From Apostichopus japonicus (taxonomy: Eukaryota > Echinodermata > Holothuroidea > Aspidochirotida > Stichopodidae): DNA of 64,000 bases. The DNA lies in assembly GCF_037975245.1 (NCBI RefSeq), contig NC_092572.1, positions 26,760,989 through 26,824,988 on the forward strand. The letters are read 5' to 3'. This document shows, one piece after another, positions 44,494 through 58,383 of this stretch (within the stretch, counting starts at the first letter, position 1; each line of letters begins with the position of its first letter). A program made the position numbers and the translations under genes. A model generated the notes under the pieces. It made no database searches. It had not been told where the DNA came from and worked only from the letters and a program-made list of their open reading frames with translations.

Positions 44494-45760
44494 TCTCTTG
44501 ATGTCATTCAGAAGCAGTGATTGAGAAGTCTCGTCGACTTCTCCAAGTTAAAAATCTACATGTTGATAATATGGAAATTGGAGTAGCCGTGAATATAACT
44601 AACATGTGAGCTTTATAACCAGTGTGTGGTAGCCTCTACCAAGTGCCAGAATAAAAGAAAAACTTTTCACCACGCCTCAGAGACAACCTTATTTTGAAGT
44701 TCTAGTGTGCTAATGCAATAATAAGGATATCGGTATATAGTTCTATAAGACCGATAAACGTTTGCGGGAACTCTATATAATCAAAATCAAGAGGTCGACA
44801 TTCAAGTATGTAGAGGGTACAGCAACTTTAACAGAAAACGGCCCACAAATGTCTTTGCGGTATGCATTGCATTCTCATTCTTTATATCTATAGAGCATTT
44901 TACATATCTTTGCTAAAATATAATTTTGATGACTATAGGTGCTTCTTGTAATCTACGTTCATTTCACTTTTTTTTAACCGATATTGTTTTCAAAGCCCTC
45001 CAGTGTACTAAAACATTGCGAAACACGAGCACCGAATCTAAATCAATAAATAAAATTTAATAAAATACCCGGTTCGTAAATCTGAAGTGCCCATGTTTTT
45101 ATTTTTTATATTTCAAATTGATGGTGGAGAGGGGGCTCTTTTTTGTTATTTTTTTTAACCGAAACTTTAAAACAGAACCTATAAACTTAGTCATATACGG
45201 TTATACAAAACACAACCACGCTATAGCCCTATAGTATGATATGGAATAATAAACGGTATAACAATAATATGTCAAATCTAAAAATAACCAATAACTACAG
45301 ACTGTTTCAGCCTGAGCGACGTCAATATTGTCAACAAATATTAAGTTACAGCAAATCATAATAAACGACCGACTTTATAAAAAACAATATCTGATGTTTT
45401 TATACGTGGTGTTTATTTACTTATTTATTTATTATGTTTTAGCGTTGTACATGTACGCATATGGTGTTCATTTATGCATAAGTTGCTTAAGGCTGCCTGT
45501 TACTGTATGGATAACACAGAGACGCTGAGTACTACCGGAGGAGGCGAATCCGGGTCCATTATTATCTAACACTTTAGGATCGAGATGGAGTCCTAACGAT
45601 AGCCAATGACTACAGGCAATAACAGGCAGATATTTGTAAGTGCATGGAAACCAGTTCGAATTGTATACAATAGCCGGTAAAATATTTCCACTGTTTTGAG
45701 CTGAAACTTTTCCCCGATCTCTGTTCCAGTAGATGGTTTTTGGAGACCCAGTCCACGTAC

Positions 45761-45889
45761 TGTACGTAGCACCAGCTCAAGTACACTTTTCATTTCATGT
45801 CCGTTTTGTCGCTCACTGCTTTTGGCATCGGGACCCACAATAAAGCAACCTGTGCCTTCCACCTTAACAGCGCGGCGACGCGACCGCAA
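45761..45889 (-). CDS. Possible small exon, unrecognised
   Basis: Minus-strand frame from ATG at 45889 (begins MRSRRRAVKV, includes GTGCFIVGPDAKSSERQNG) with exon-like composition and a possible donor GTACGT after 45761; without splicing it reads on to 45593. The GC-rich, CpG-containing start (GCGCGGCGACGCGACCGC) is unlike its surroundings and could mark a promoter-proximal exon. No domain is recognised, and its phase does not join directly in frame to the B-box exon. It may be chance. Confidence 0.2.
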
Positions 45890-47829
45890 TATACACGTTA
45901 CGTGTGTTATGCTACCACTGCATGAAACTGTGCTATACTTTACGTATATTTACATACAGGATTTACACTGTACAGTGGCAGTATATTACAAATACCGTGT
46001 CACGTGAGTAACGGTGTACCAGCGAAACCTATGAAATTGGCCCGCCCTCTAAAAATTTCCTAGCTTAGAGAATGCCTTTTAAGTACTGAAATCGACATAT
46101 GTCGAATTAATATTGACATATCGGTTTCCCGTGCTCTCATTGGACGCCCAGAGTCACGTGTTGTTTTCTAGCGCTCTGGTTGGAAGAAATCGATCGCATA
46201 AGGTTTCTGACTGCTCAATTGTATTATATTCAATTACACTATACCTGCTTAAAGACAAATTCAAAGATAAGTTTTACAAATTACGATTGTAAAAAAAAAA
46301 ACGAAAAAAGAAAGAGAAAAAAAATATCGTAGGCCTGTGAACTCAAATTACATCCTGATAAAATATTTTTTTGGATCTATTTTGGATGAAAATTGATATA
46401 TAAAAGCACGCTAGATTTTTATTTTTAGTGAGCTGGATTATTAGATTGATGAATAGAAAGTTATACAAAGATCACTCAGAATAAAATCTCACTTGCCTCT
46501 CTTTTCCAAAAATAAACCAAAAACGGAACAAGAAAATCATAGCGATTTCCTTATCGTTTACTCATCAACGTCGTAAGTGGAAACCAATTCTGAAGTGTAC
46601 TGAAGCCGGCCTACAAGTGTTTTGAGCTGTAATTTTCATAAAGCAGTCTTTCATGGACAAATACTTTTCTTTCATTTATGATCTGCACCGGGCGATACTC
46701 TACGTCCGGGTTATTATTTCGATTTCTTTTCTGTTTATTATTATTTTTTTCTTCATATTTTGCTCTTTCAGAAAGAAACCATAAAGTTAATAATTAAACA
46801 GAAGTTAAAACTCTCTACGTCGCATTTGTTGCTGTATTGTTCAAACCAAATGACAATAAAAAATTCCGCCTAGCAAAATAAAAACGCATAATCGTAAAAT
46901 TTTTAAAACACATGTAAGAGTTGTAAATGGTCTATCTTGTAAGTGGGCAAAGGCTTACAAGAGTTAATCAAGCACTTACACAGAGGAGAAATCATAGTGG
47001 TGACCATAGTGCAAGAATTTCCTATACAAAGGAACCGATGCCTTTAACGCTGCAGAGCTCTATAGAGTACAGATATACATACATATGGCTAATATAAAAA
47101 CAAATCATATGGATAATGGGGCAACCTAAGGCATATTTAGGCTATAAATTAGATCCCTTCAATAAGGGTCTTAACACGATATTGTATATGTACCTACCAA
47201 CATTACAGTGTGCTCAAACATCACAAAAAAATTGCCCCCCAAAAAAGAAAAAAAGTCTGATATATCTGTCCCATAATAATATAATTTTGATTAAAGATAC
47301 ATTTATTCATACCAGGTATCTATGGAAAGAAATTCTTCACTTAAGGAAGCTACAACAGTATATTTGTATCGCTAATGTACGAATTGTGTGTGTGAGTGTG
47401 TGTTTGGCATCTTGTCTATAGTAAATAACGAATCGACACAAACATGTCATTAATTTGATCCCAACCATTTATTTCTCCATCATATGCTCACCCTTCTCCC
47501 TCCCCTCCCTTTAAAAGAGACCACAGTTGCTCGTTACTTGTGACGTCATCATTGTGGATTTTATATTTTTTAGCTTTTATATTTTATTTCCCATAATAAA
47601 AGGCCTTGCTATTGATTTCATGTACATTTCTGTCATCTCGCTTTCAAACCTCATACCCGACGCACCCCGAAACAACCCGATTCGACACTTACCCGACCCG
47701 ATAATACCCCATCCTCATCCGCCAACCCCCCTCCACCCCACCTCCCCATCCCCGCCTCGTCTTCTTCGTCGTAGCGAAGTTATTTTCTGTTAGCATTAAC
47801 ACTCTGTGAGAGGCGAGAGGTTCACTTAC
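45890..47829. other. Intergenic, no gene supported
   Basis: AT-rich sequence with an imperfect palindrome around 46090-46125 (ATCGACATATGTCGAT-like). No supported gene or element. Confidence 0.4.
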
Positions 47830-47872
47830 CCACTTATATTCTCGCTGCATTCCTTCGAGAGATCTACGTTTT
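47830..47872 (-). CDS. Candidate 43-nt exon of an unrecognised minus-strand gene
   Basis: Acceptor ATACCACTCCCAG and donor GTAAGTG bracket 43 bases that are open when entered in phase 1, as the exon at 48987-49058 would require, and leave in phase 2. The peptide would contain NVDLSKECSENIS. Short, so it rests only on the splice-site match. Confidence 0.25.
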
Positions 47873-48602
47873 CTGGGAGTGGTATAAATGAATACCTTTT
47901 TTCTACAAAAACAAAGAAAGAAAGAAAGAAAGGAGGAAACTAAAATCATCAGGCAGAACTTAGAAGTAATTTATTCATTCACTCCATATTTTGATGTTGT
48001 ACGATTTACAAATCCAGTGGAAATCAGGTTCGATCAAGGTCATTCCCTAAATCGACAACAAATGACATCATTAAATCACTCACACATCCTCTCCACTATT
48101 AACCTACACAGCTAACTTCCTTCTACATCCCACCCTATCCGTTTTTATACTTTCTTCAAACGTCTAATAACCTTTATTCACTTCGTTTTTCTTTTATTAC
48201 TTGTATTGCAGAATGTGTGATTATAACTCTGAAAACAATACGTCCAGTTAAGGTTAATTATTTAGATTAAAAACAAAAAACTCGTTTACCTGATAAGATA
48301 TGTATGTTATTGAATAACAATGACATATTTAACAGAGCCGCCAATCTATTATCTTTAGTCAGTGGGAAGTCTATATCAATATAGGCGTAGACGCCAATGT
48401 TTTCTTTCGTCAGAGATGCATATCGAAATTCGAATGGTGAAATTAGTCGTTCGAAAATCCTTCCTCCTAGTTAATGCCTTGTTTTATGATATAACTATTA
48501 TCATTTCACCGTTGTATTTCACCATCGGGGAAGTTTACATATCCACACGTATTGTTTTAACATATATTATTGTTTATATTATTTATGATATATATATGTA
48601 TA

Positions 48603-48724
<122 letters not shown>

Positions 48725-48986
48725 AACTTATTCTGAGCCTGTCAAGCGCCCTCACTTTGTAGGTACCTACATGACTATACTCCCTGGTGTGTTGTCCGAA
48801 CCAACCTGATTATAAATATTAAAAGCATCATCTGGGCATGTTTTTTCTTCTTGGGAGGATGGGAGAGGGGCGGGCGCGGGTGGGTTCGGTTGGAGTGCTC
48901 AGTGTCAATTAAGTTACGTTCGTCGATTAAGTTATTAATTTTATAATTATTAATAAAAATCATTTTAAAATAATAGAGAAACTTAC

Positions 48987-49058
48987 CATCACTTGGCGCA
49001 AATCGACGTAAAGCTCGTTTAGCTAACATATTTGGCATTTCGGTCTGCCGCCCTTGAC
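48987..49058 (-). CDS. Candidate internal exon, 72 nt, unrecognised gene
   Basis: Strong acceptor (TGGTATTTCTTGCAG) and strong donor (GTAAGT) frame a 72-nt phase 1-1 exon encoding QGRQTEMPNMLAKRALRRF and APSD. Entry phase matches the exon at 56519-56645, the nearest upstream candidate. Basic, no known domain. The two excellent splice sites make a real exon likely; the gene's identity is unknown. Confidence 0.45.
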
Positions 49059-50358
49059 CTGCAAGAAATACCAAAAACAAAAAACATATAATTAACAATT
49101 ATTGATCGTGTTTTTTTTATATCTCGTACACAAAGAGCTTTTTGATAATGGACCATTCATTGCCTCCAGACTGTGTAGAATGAAATTTTGAAGAAAAAAC
49201 TTTCAACGCATTGTTTGATATACTATAGACTTGTTATGATGTCCGTCTATGCTGTTATATTAATTTCTTACGCCTCCCCCCCCCCCCCATATGAGTTATA
49301 GATTAATAGAGCGCTGTTTCCTTTCTATTTTGATATCTCCCTCTTAATCCAAAAGACCTTTAACATATAATTCTTTGAACGATCGAACGACTAGCACCTG
49401 TCTAGTTAATGTGACTGCCATATGTTGCTTGTTGAAGCGAGAGTTTTCTCTCCCTCTCTCCCTATTGAAAAAAAATAAATCTACGTAGTTGAAGCTGTAT
49501 TTTTGCGTTAACACTTGTAACTTGTATCATTCTGATTAAGTCACATAACATCCACACACAATGTACGTATAATACTAAACAGGAATGAGAGAGACAAAAT
49601 TGTGTCGAACCTCTTACGACTACACCTGCAGAAATATTTAATGAAGGAACTTTCATTTCTTTTGCTTCATTTATCAAAAATAAAATGTCATGCCTAATTT
49701 CATCATCTTTTGTTGTTGTGATCTTAATTATCAGATTTATTGAATTATTAGACAATTTATTTTCATATTTATGTATTTTATAAAATAGTTTAGAAACGGG
49801 AAGTGTGGAGGTAAGTTGGTAGAGAGAAAGACCTGAAGAAAAAAAAATAAATAGATTTTTACATTTTTACATGTAAAAATGTATTGCTATATATCATATA
49901 GGCTAATAATAAATATCATGTAGCCAATTTTTGTTTTGTACCATTTGTAAATCTTTCGCCTGATTTTCAGTTTGTTCCGATATTAGTGGGCTTAGGTAAG
50001 TTTGATATTTTCCTGCATGTCTGTTGTTATTTAAAATGTCACGTATCTTGCTATAGCAAATTATACCAAATTCAACACAAACTGTTTAGCTTTATGGTAA
50101 AATGTAACATCATTTGGCATAGCGCGTTTCACTGCCATATTGGGAACGCGCCGGAGCGTAGTATGCGCGGTCATGCGTGTGACACTCTGGACCAAAAAGA
50201 ACAGCCTCCATACAACATATATATTTTTTTCTTGTCTTTTTTTGTGTGTATAATTAGCATGAGTTTTAAAACCGTTGAATCTAAAATGTTGAAGCTCTTA
50301 GCATGACCTAATGATGGTTTGGTTTCAGTGACAACACTGTTAACCTTTTTTTTTTTTA
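49059..50358. other. Presumed intron or intergenic, no other feature
   Basis: AT-rich with a poly-C tract near 49280 and small inverted ACATTTTTACATG repeats at 49860-49880. No domain-bearing or splice-bounded frame was found on either strand. Confidence 0.4.
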
Positions 50359-50592
50359 TGTGTTAAAGTAAGTTGGCTGACGTTTCGATCTTAGCAGGAT
50401 CTTCTTCAAAGGCTAAATAACAAGTATAACAATAACAGAAGGGACAAAACACAGGCACAGAAAACAGACAGGTTCACCATGCTCATTATTTTGTGTGTGT
50501 TTTTTATCCCTTCTGTTACTGTTGCTTGTCACTTAGCCTTTGAAGAAGATCCTGCTAGGATCAAAACGTCAGGCCAACTTACTTTTACACAT
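50359..50592. mobile_element. Palindromic Penelope-like 3'-end repeat
   Basis: About 110 bp of the same terminus found at 1533 and 12634 (GTTGGCTGACGTTTCGATC, GGATCTTCTTCAAAGGCTAA) is followed, after a ~20-bp centre, by its inverted copy ending ACTTTTACACAT. The arms are similar but not identical (e.g. GTATAACAATAACAG against GCAACAGTAACAG). The whole is a head-to-head foldback of two 3' ends. Confidence 0.8.
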
Positions 50593-52944
50593 TCTCCTAC
50601 ACAGGCTCTCTAGTGGATAAGCAGTTTGCTAACAGTTTTATTTTATTTTAACTTTTCTTTTACCTTAAAAATATGGTAATAAATAAAGAGATTGACCTTA
50701 AAGGTTTCAGATCTTAGTTGTACTTTGACATCAAAGATTTACAAAATAAAATCTCCCAAAACAAGACATTAAAACCACTCGATATATCTCCTCGAACGGA
50801 GGACGATTATTCTCTGAGCTGTTGTGGGGAGGGGGAGGGGGAGTGTTCTTCACAGAACCCTCTGCCATGTGAACTAAAAATGATGGAATGGGTTTTTGAA
50901 TATTTCATGAACTCCTGACTGGCTTATAGACCAATCGAAGGTAATTAAAGTACATACACTGAACCCGACGAGGAAGTACCAAAGCTGTCGAACGAGAATG
51001 ACATCTATATAAATCCATGAACATGTCATGAAATCATTTTTTTTCTTGTTTGGGCATCAGTTCCCCTTTCGAACTAATGGAAGACCACGCGCCGTACCTC
51101 CCCCTCCCCCACCCCACTCTCTCTTTCTGACCCTGCTTCTCACGCCATGTGTGTCACTTGTATCTATTTGGTTGGATTAAGTTAGAAAATTAAAAGAGTC
51201 AAGCGTAATGATCACAAATCTAAGTTCAGAAATGCTCAAAGCATTCCCGGGGATGCGGGTACTCTAAGTTAACCCGACCACGGGACCCCAACCCCGACAC
51301 AGGTTAAGTCAGACCAATTTCAGCAGGGTTTAAACTTCCCGCCGCCCGCTCCCCTCACCCACCCCGACTGTGGCGTGAACCTGAAAGTCATTGCTGTAGG
51401 AATTATTGTGGGTGAAGTTCCGCGGCTCCTTATCCCCACCCCCCCCCCGGTGTCGGGGGCCCTTCTCAGTGAAGTAAAATGTTTCTGGGAATCTCAGCAA
51501 ATATACTTCATGAAGGTTCCACCGTAAGTGACCATTATTTGATTTTCTAACATATTTAAGAGTCTAGCTTTGATGACCTTCAAATTACTGATATAGGAAG
51601 CCACGCTATATGCTGTTGCCACCTTTTTTGTTTTGTTATCAGAAAGGTTAATAACCTGCAGCCTATACATTGTGTTGTTACAACTTCATAGTCCCATCTT
51701 GCACTACCTGTATAATTGGCAGTTTAAGTCTCCAAGATACATATAACAGATGTTATCTTACAGTAGTAGCTGGTTGAGTTTCCTTACTAAAAGTAATTAC
51801 ACAGCCGTATATAGTGTACTTCCCAATGCAGTGGATCCGTACGCATTATACATTACCATTATGCACCAGTACTGGCGTATTGGTTTTAAGGAATCTGATA
51901 CGGTTTGGGGGATTGTGGGGTGGAGGCATGTGACAGACTAATGTTCACCCAGAGCAAAGTGCCGCGCCCGCAGAAAATAATAGCTCTGAATATTTCTGAG
52001 GGCAATATCCCCCCCAAAAACCCACTCTACCCCCTACCCCTCCTTCAAAGTTCCTATCGCCTAGCTGATATAAAGCGTTCCAAAAAGTGTTTTCTCTGTC
52101 GTTCGATTCGTACCTTCAATATTATTTCCAGATATATCCAGAGTGTTGAAAAGGTCACCAGTATTGCCCCACCACCTCCACCCCAACCCCCCACCCCAAG
52201 CCCCACCCCACCCCGATTTTTTTTATAGAAAGCAATGGCCTCTTATGTTGTATAAGAAACCTTATACAGCCAATATGAATTCAATCACGTGGGTTCCTCT
52301 ATGAGTTACTCGGCAGTCAAATTTGGCATTCATCAAAGTTTGGGAATAATTTGGGAAGACCCTGCGAGAAAAGTAAACCCTTTGAAATAGTCTCATGTCA
52401 AGTTTGAGAATTCTAAAATAAGCTTTCCATACCGATCGACATTAATTTAAAATTAAATTAAATTTACCAAAAAAATAAACGTCTCATTAAAATTAACAAC
52501 CTATACGATTTGTGAGTAAAGTCCTTAGAATGGTATATATTCCAAGTTGAGCACAGGTGACCATTTTGAGATTTTCTAGCATATTTGAAACGCGAATCTG
52601 ATGGCGTTTATTATAGGGCCTATCGTGTGAAAGTTGTATGAAGTATTTCATATGTTTCATCAGCTGCAGGGTATAATGCAACCGAAACCAACGCTGCTAT
52701 ACGCGCGTGGCTCCAAGTAGGCCTACCCCGCATAGCTTACGTTATCTTCATTTTATTGACCTAACATAAATATATATAGTATATAAATACAGAAGTTAGT
52801 TACGCAGGCATGCCTTGATTCAAAGTTGACTTTGCATGAGTGTGTCATAATCTCGCAAATTGTTTAGGTTTAAATAGGTTGAATAATTGCCTACTTAATG
52901 AAGCCATGTCGTAATTATGAAATGAATTATGATCTTGAAAGATC

Positions 52945-52947
<3 letters not shown>
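50593..52947. other. Intergenic or intronic, no gene supported
   Basis: Mixed AT-rich sequence with several C-rich patches (51090-51120, 51335-51370, 51435-51450, 52160-52215). The reading frames present lack splice support and motifs. Confidence 0.4.
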
Positions 52948-53027
<80 letters not shown>

Positions 53028-53050
53028 TATGTGTGTGTGTATATATATCA
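52948..53050. repeat. (TA)n microsatellite
   Basis: About 75 bp TA, then GTATATGTGTGTGTGTATATATA. No coding significance. Confidence 0.95.
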
Positions 53051-56000
53051 AAACTATTAAGTAAACTTTAGAAGCTATTTGAGATTCCCAATATGGCCAT
53101 GAACGGTAATTTTATGGACCACACGTTTCAGAAACTGCCTGAACATACATTACAGTCGTTTCCGTCGTTAATATCTGACTTCATAAATTTACACGAACAG
53201 AGTGAAAGAGTTATGGCTAGCAAGGCGGATGCAAATCAGTGAACCACTGGAGTATAGAAAAAGTGCAGTGTTAATGTGTACATTAGCCTATATAGCCTAC
53301 ATAACGTGTATATATATATTTCATGTGCAATTAACCTATCTTCAAAGTTGTTTCCAAAGTTGGAAAATATAGCACCATTTTTGCATCTAAAGCACCAGCC
53401 ATTTTACCAAGATTTCTCAAAGGGGAAGGTGCCACTCCTTGCACCCCTTCCCTGGACGATATATATATATAGCAGCTTAGAATTCCTCCCCCCCCCCCTC
53501 TCACCCCCTCCCCTCTCGTACAAAATGGTGGTTGCTACCCTGTCCAATACTCATTGCTTGTTTAAATAATTAATTCCATACTTACCTTGCAAGAGTTAGC
53601 TCAAATCCAAAAACAAAAAGAGGCAACAGTCTGGTTTGAAATAATCTCTATATATATATATATATATACAGATTATGCATCACACTATATATACGTAAAC
53701 ACAAAAACTAAACAGACTCGCCGCGTTGTGCATGTCATAACACAATTTTATTCCGGCATTCCAAGTCGAAACCAGGCACTGTGAATATTATAACAGTGAC
53801 AGACTTTGCTATGATCCGAAGAGCGGATTATTATGTCAAACTTGTCTGCATGCAGGCAGGCAACCGTAACTTGAGTGAGAGACTAGGCTGAAAGGAATTC
53901 GGCTGTCAAAATACACTGTGACGCCCCAAATTTGGTACATTTTTTTCCTTTCAGCGCGCAAATTGATTTTACATGTCTCCTTATAGACATCAATGACCCT
54001 AGCAACGAAAATATTGAGGTCAAAGGTTCAATTGAGCTGCGTCTCCGGTGGATCAAATGTCTTGAGTATTTTTTTGCCCGAAATAGTTTGGCAAAGTTTT
54101 CTGTTGCCATTCCAAAAATTTGTGAAAATATTTAACTGACTGACTGACCCTCTGAATCGTATTGATATGAACGTATTAGGTATACACATTAAAAGACTTT
54201 TTTGTACTGGACAAACACCAGGAAGTGGACTGGAAGTGGGTCTGATATACCAGAAGAGGGAAATGGCCTTGTGATTACGGAGTTTTTGAAGCGCCATGTT
54301 TGTGGTACCATCATTTCAGGCTAATTAGAAATAAAAACAAGAAAAAAAAACATCACTGTTGTTTACATTCGCCAGCCGATTAAAGGAAATAAAATACAGG
54401 CAAGTTATTGTGTGCCTGTGCAATATTTTTACTTTTCCCGCTTCTGCAAAAATCTTCGTGAAATAGTGCAAGTTGAAATAACGCCACGACGGTTACTAGC
54501 ACAACGGAGGATATGGCATACCGGTCGTGGAGAATGTGTGTGGGAGGGGGGGGGGTTGGTGGCATCGCCCTAAGGGTTAAACACATCCCATTGTTATCTT
54601 CTTTAAACTTAAGTAGATTAATTTCCAATCACGGAGACATATTCGATTGCGAAGTTTAGGATAAGCCCGTCAATTGCAGTTTTTCCTCAGTTTAAAAAGG
54701 TATCTCTCCGGCGCTCCTTCCACCCCTCCCCCACCCCCACCACAGCCTCTTTATATAACGGAACAACCTCCCGTTGGTCCAACTCAGCAGATATTACCTG
54801 TACATGTGTATCAAAAATTATATATCAGAATTGTTTTTTTGCAATGATAGGCAGGCACTGATAAACTCAAACATTAGCAAACTTCATGCTAATTTAAAGG
54901 CTACCCCAACTATCAACTTCGACCTGACCGGGTCCTGGATTGTTAGAAAAGGAATGGGTATGGTCGTGTGGTCGTTTGACATGAACTTCCATTAAAAGGG
55001 TCTGGCGGGGTTTCCACCTCAACAAAATTAACATTTAGACGACAAAATGATGCATTCTGACCATATGTTAAGACTACAAATATAATAAAAAATAAAAATA
55101 GACTAGTAAAAACAGTGACACCCCCAAAACAAACAACTTTACAGTGGGATATTCAAACAGTGACAAAACTAGAATTGTTTCACAAATAACTTAGCTGGTT
55201 TGTGTCCGCCAAAGATGTTTTATTTTTAGCCCGAACGTACAACCATGGTAACGATCGAATCGGTTAACAAAGGCAGACAATTAAAGGCCGTGACGAACTT
55301 TCCGTTAGGGGCATGTCCCTTCGAAGAGCATTGTTTACCTATAAAAGTTAACCTTTGAGTCATTTTAGAAATCCTTAAAGACGTTTAGTCATGCGTGGCT
55401 ATACAATCGCTATACGCGACTCATTATACAACGTACGATTTTTTTTCTTCAGAAGACACACACGGGCCCAGACATATACAAAACAACCGAACACACGATG
55501 TGTAGGCCTACACAGTATAAGGGTGATGAATTTCTTTACATACATGATACATACAGCTAACTATATCGCCTAATGAATAATATATGAATGCAACTAAGAG
55601 GTAGACAGGTAGTACATCACGGTGGCTCATGAGCTACAATATGACACGACTCGTTGGCAATGCAATAAACGGCTCTCTGGCGGAAAATATCGTAGCAACT
55701 CTACTTAATTTGTTGACATCCGAAAATATTAATATAAATGGTATACATCAAACATTTCGTTCATAGCTTGCTGCTCTGGCATACATATTTATAGGCTTAG
55801 GGTACCCTCACATAGTATAGGGTGCAAGATTGGATATAAGTTAACACGTTTTGAAGGTTTACAGCCTTTTATCAAGGCCAATTCATTCTCACGCGACCTT
55901 ACAGACGTGCAGTTTAACCCGTTCCTACTGCAGGGTCGTCATTGGTAACCTGGTCACACCGATGGACCCATCCAAATGTGCACACCATACAAACAGTTTC

Positions 56001-56518
56001 ACCGGGGCAATATACGGTGTGTAACCATAGGGATATCCCGTAGGGACGCAGACAAACCCCGGAGCAAGAAAATATACATTTTACTACTGTTACTACGGTA
56101 GGCTCGAGCACAGAGTATAGGCCTAGCTACTCGTATATACCCATACCAAGGGGATATTTCTGAGGCGTACCCCAATACGTATGCTGCTCCTTCATGTACT
56201 GTACTGCAAGTCTATACATTTCTAAGCGCGTTTCGTAGCCTAGAACCCCAAAACTTTGAAAACTATATACCACTGCATGGTATAACACTTGATTATTAAA
56301 AGCTCCCCCACCCCCCGCGCCCTTTTGTTGATAGTTTGGTACGGTCCACTCCTGTTCGATTCCGTATCAGTGACCTATGTGCTTTTTACAACCGGACATT
56401 CTTATACACAGTGCACGCTACCCATTATGAGTTTATAACGATCATATGTATTTTAGTATAGTCTCCATATCCAGCCGCTTTAAACATGTGCATAAACAAA
56501 CGATTGTTATACCTTTAC
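53051..56518. other. Presumed large intron or intergenic, no feature supported
   Basis: Lies between the two candidate exons of the unrecognised minus-strand gene. It contains short TA runs (53458-53470, 53648-53668) and poly-C/G tracts (53485, 54545). A frame at 53932-54135 looks protein-like in composition but has no start context, domain or splice support. Confidence 0.4.
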
Positions 56519-56645
56519 CTGCATCTTTGTCTAACGTCCAGAGCTGGTCTTCTGGTATTGTTGTGATCTTACTTAACTGTACCGGTCCATCTGTTGACCT
56601 CATGTCGGCAACGTAAAACGTCTTTCTCGAAATAAGCCTTTTCAT
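56519..56645 (-). CDS. Candidate first coding exon of an unrecognised gene
   Basis: ATG at 56645 opens MKRLISRKTFYVADMRSTDG, then PVQLSKITTIPEDQLWTLDK, and reaches DA plus one base at donor GTAAAG: 127 nt, phase 1 out. Composition is exon-like and amphipathic; no signal peptide, no known domain recognised. The phase fits the exon at 48987-49058, implying a 7.5-kb intron. The codon before the ATG region contains stops, so this Met is the likely start unless a splice acceptor (ATAAAAG) joins an upstream exon. Confidence 0.45.
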
Positions 56646-57915
56646 CTTTTATTCAAAGTTTTAAAATCGTCAGTTAAACAAAAATATATCAAACATTAAT
56701 CCTCCCGCATTTTTCCGCGTTCTAATAACAACAGTTTATATACACACCGGCCGCACATAACAAGTAGATATATAGGCTATCCCTTTATCAACGTATATGT
56801 GTATGCATGTATACAGAAACATGATGGAACGCCAAACAATATATAGCCTGTCACGTTAATATTAATTGGTTCACAACGATACTGCGATACAGTTTGTAAA
56901 TTATTTCAGGAGAAATGTAATCAAGTATGCGATCAGCAATTGGGGTATGTTTAACGACAACATTCACTTTCTCTTTTTAGTTATGCTGACTCATCGTATA
57001 AACATGACGTACGTGTATGATATAATAAATCCTAGGCTAGATAGATTTGCGTATCCTAACACAGTATATAGTGTCAAAGATGGTTTGTTTCCATTTTAGA
57101 CTTTTTCAAAGTCCCTTCCCCCCCGCGTATTTTTTTTTTCCCCAGGAAGAACGTGGGCATCGGCCAATCAAATCCCTGGATTCCAAACATGTGACGCTTT
57201 TTCCAAAAAACATGTTCTGAATCTTTTTTCCTAGTTTTGACCCCAGATTATAAACAACAACCCTTCATTTTCATGGAAACTAGATCCCTAACCCACTTTC
57301 TAAACCCTAACTCTGATTTCAAAAGACTTTGTAAATTCCTGAAAAACCTGAAACCCACGTACGTCCTGGGAAAAACCGCTTCCCGCCCCCCCCCCAACTG
57401 CCCCCCCCCTCTCGATTTTCAAACTATTCAGCACAAATCGTTGAAAGACATTTAACATTCATTTCTCTTATAGTCTTTTCACTCCCTATGGCTATTACGT
57501 TATATGTTATTTGTCATTTTGTTAATCTCTGGATTGTTATTACGAGGTACTGTGTGAATGTCTCGTATACCTCACTGAGGTGATGCGTGCAGAAATCGAG
57601 TAAAACTGAAACTGATGTCACAGGTGGTATAGCGTCACAATGCTTTGCCGCCTCGAAACAAAACCAAGTTGTTGACTGAAACACATGACCGTGTGAATGA
57701 CATCATAGGACAAGCTAAAAGGTGAATGAGAGGGGTAGGTAATGGACCTACCTGGTGGGTATGGGGTTAGGGAGGGGTCTAGTTGGAAATTCACGGGTCT
57801 TTTTATTATGATATGATGTGGCCTTCAAAATTTTAAAAACAAAAATCCAAAATGTGATAATTAAAACCATAAACCTGTTAGACATGCTGTGTATGTGTGT
57901 GTGTGTGTGACTGCC
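56646..57915. other. No gene supported
   Basis: AT-rich, with poly-C tracts around 57120 and 57390-57410. Possible 5' flank of the candidate gene starting at 56645. Nothing else recognised. Confidence 0.4.
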
Positions 57916-58383
57916 TACAGTTGTAAAATATCCACCTACAAGGTCGAGGTTATTTTATCACACTTTTCCATCTCATAAATATTCATTAATGTGTGAATAA
58001 TCGTTACATTCGACTTAAAAGGACAGAATGTCGCTTAGAAACCAGTATACCACTTACACCTGCCAAAAGAAAATTAATATATGCAAGAAAATTCAAATAG
58101 ACCTACCAGGAAATGTTAAAAGTTTCGACTGTCTCTGCATGGTTTGATATACAGTTGTAAAGTATCCACCTACAAGGTCGATGTTATTTTATCACACTTT
58201 TCCATCTCATAAATATTCATTAATGTGTGAATAATGTGTGAACATTCGACTTAAAAGGACAGAATGTCGCTCGGAAACCAGTTTTACCACTTATACCTGC
58301 CAAAAGAAAATTAATAATATATGCAAGAAAATTCAAATAGACCTACCAGGAAATGTTAAAAGTTTCGACTGTCTCTGGTTTGA
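57916..58383. repeat. Tandem duplication, 234-bp unit
   Basis: Two head-to-tail copies starting TACAGTTGTAAA at 57916 and 58150. They share GTCGA.GTTATTTTATCACAC, CATAAATATTCATTAATGTG, GACAGAATGTCGCT and ACCTACCAGGAAATGTTAAA, with only scattered differences. The second copy ends near 58383 (GTTTGATATA). No coding signal; a recent local duplication. Confidence 0.9.

Noticed and set aside
53883-54297. Overlapping frames of 67-89 aa on both strands with protein-like composition
   Set aside because: No acceptable splice sites, start context or recognisable motif; could not be tied to any neighbour.
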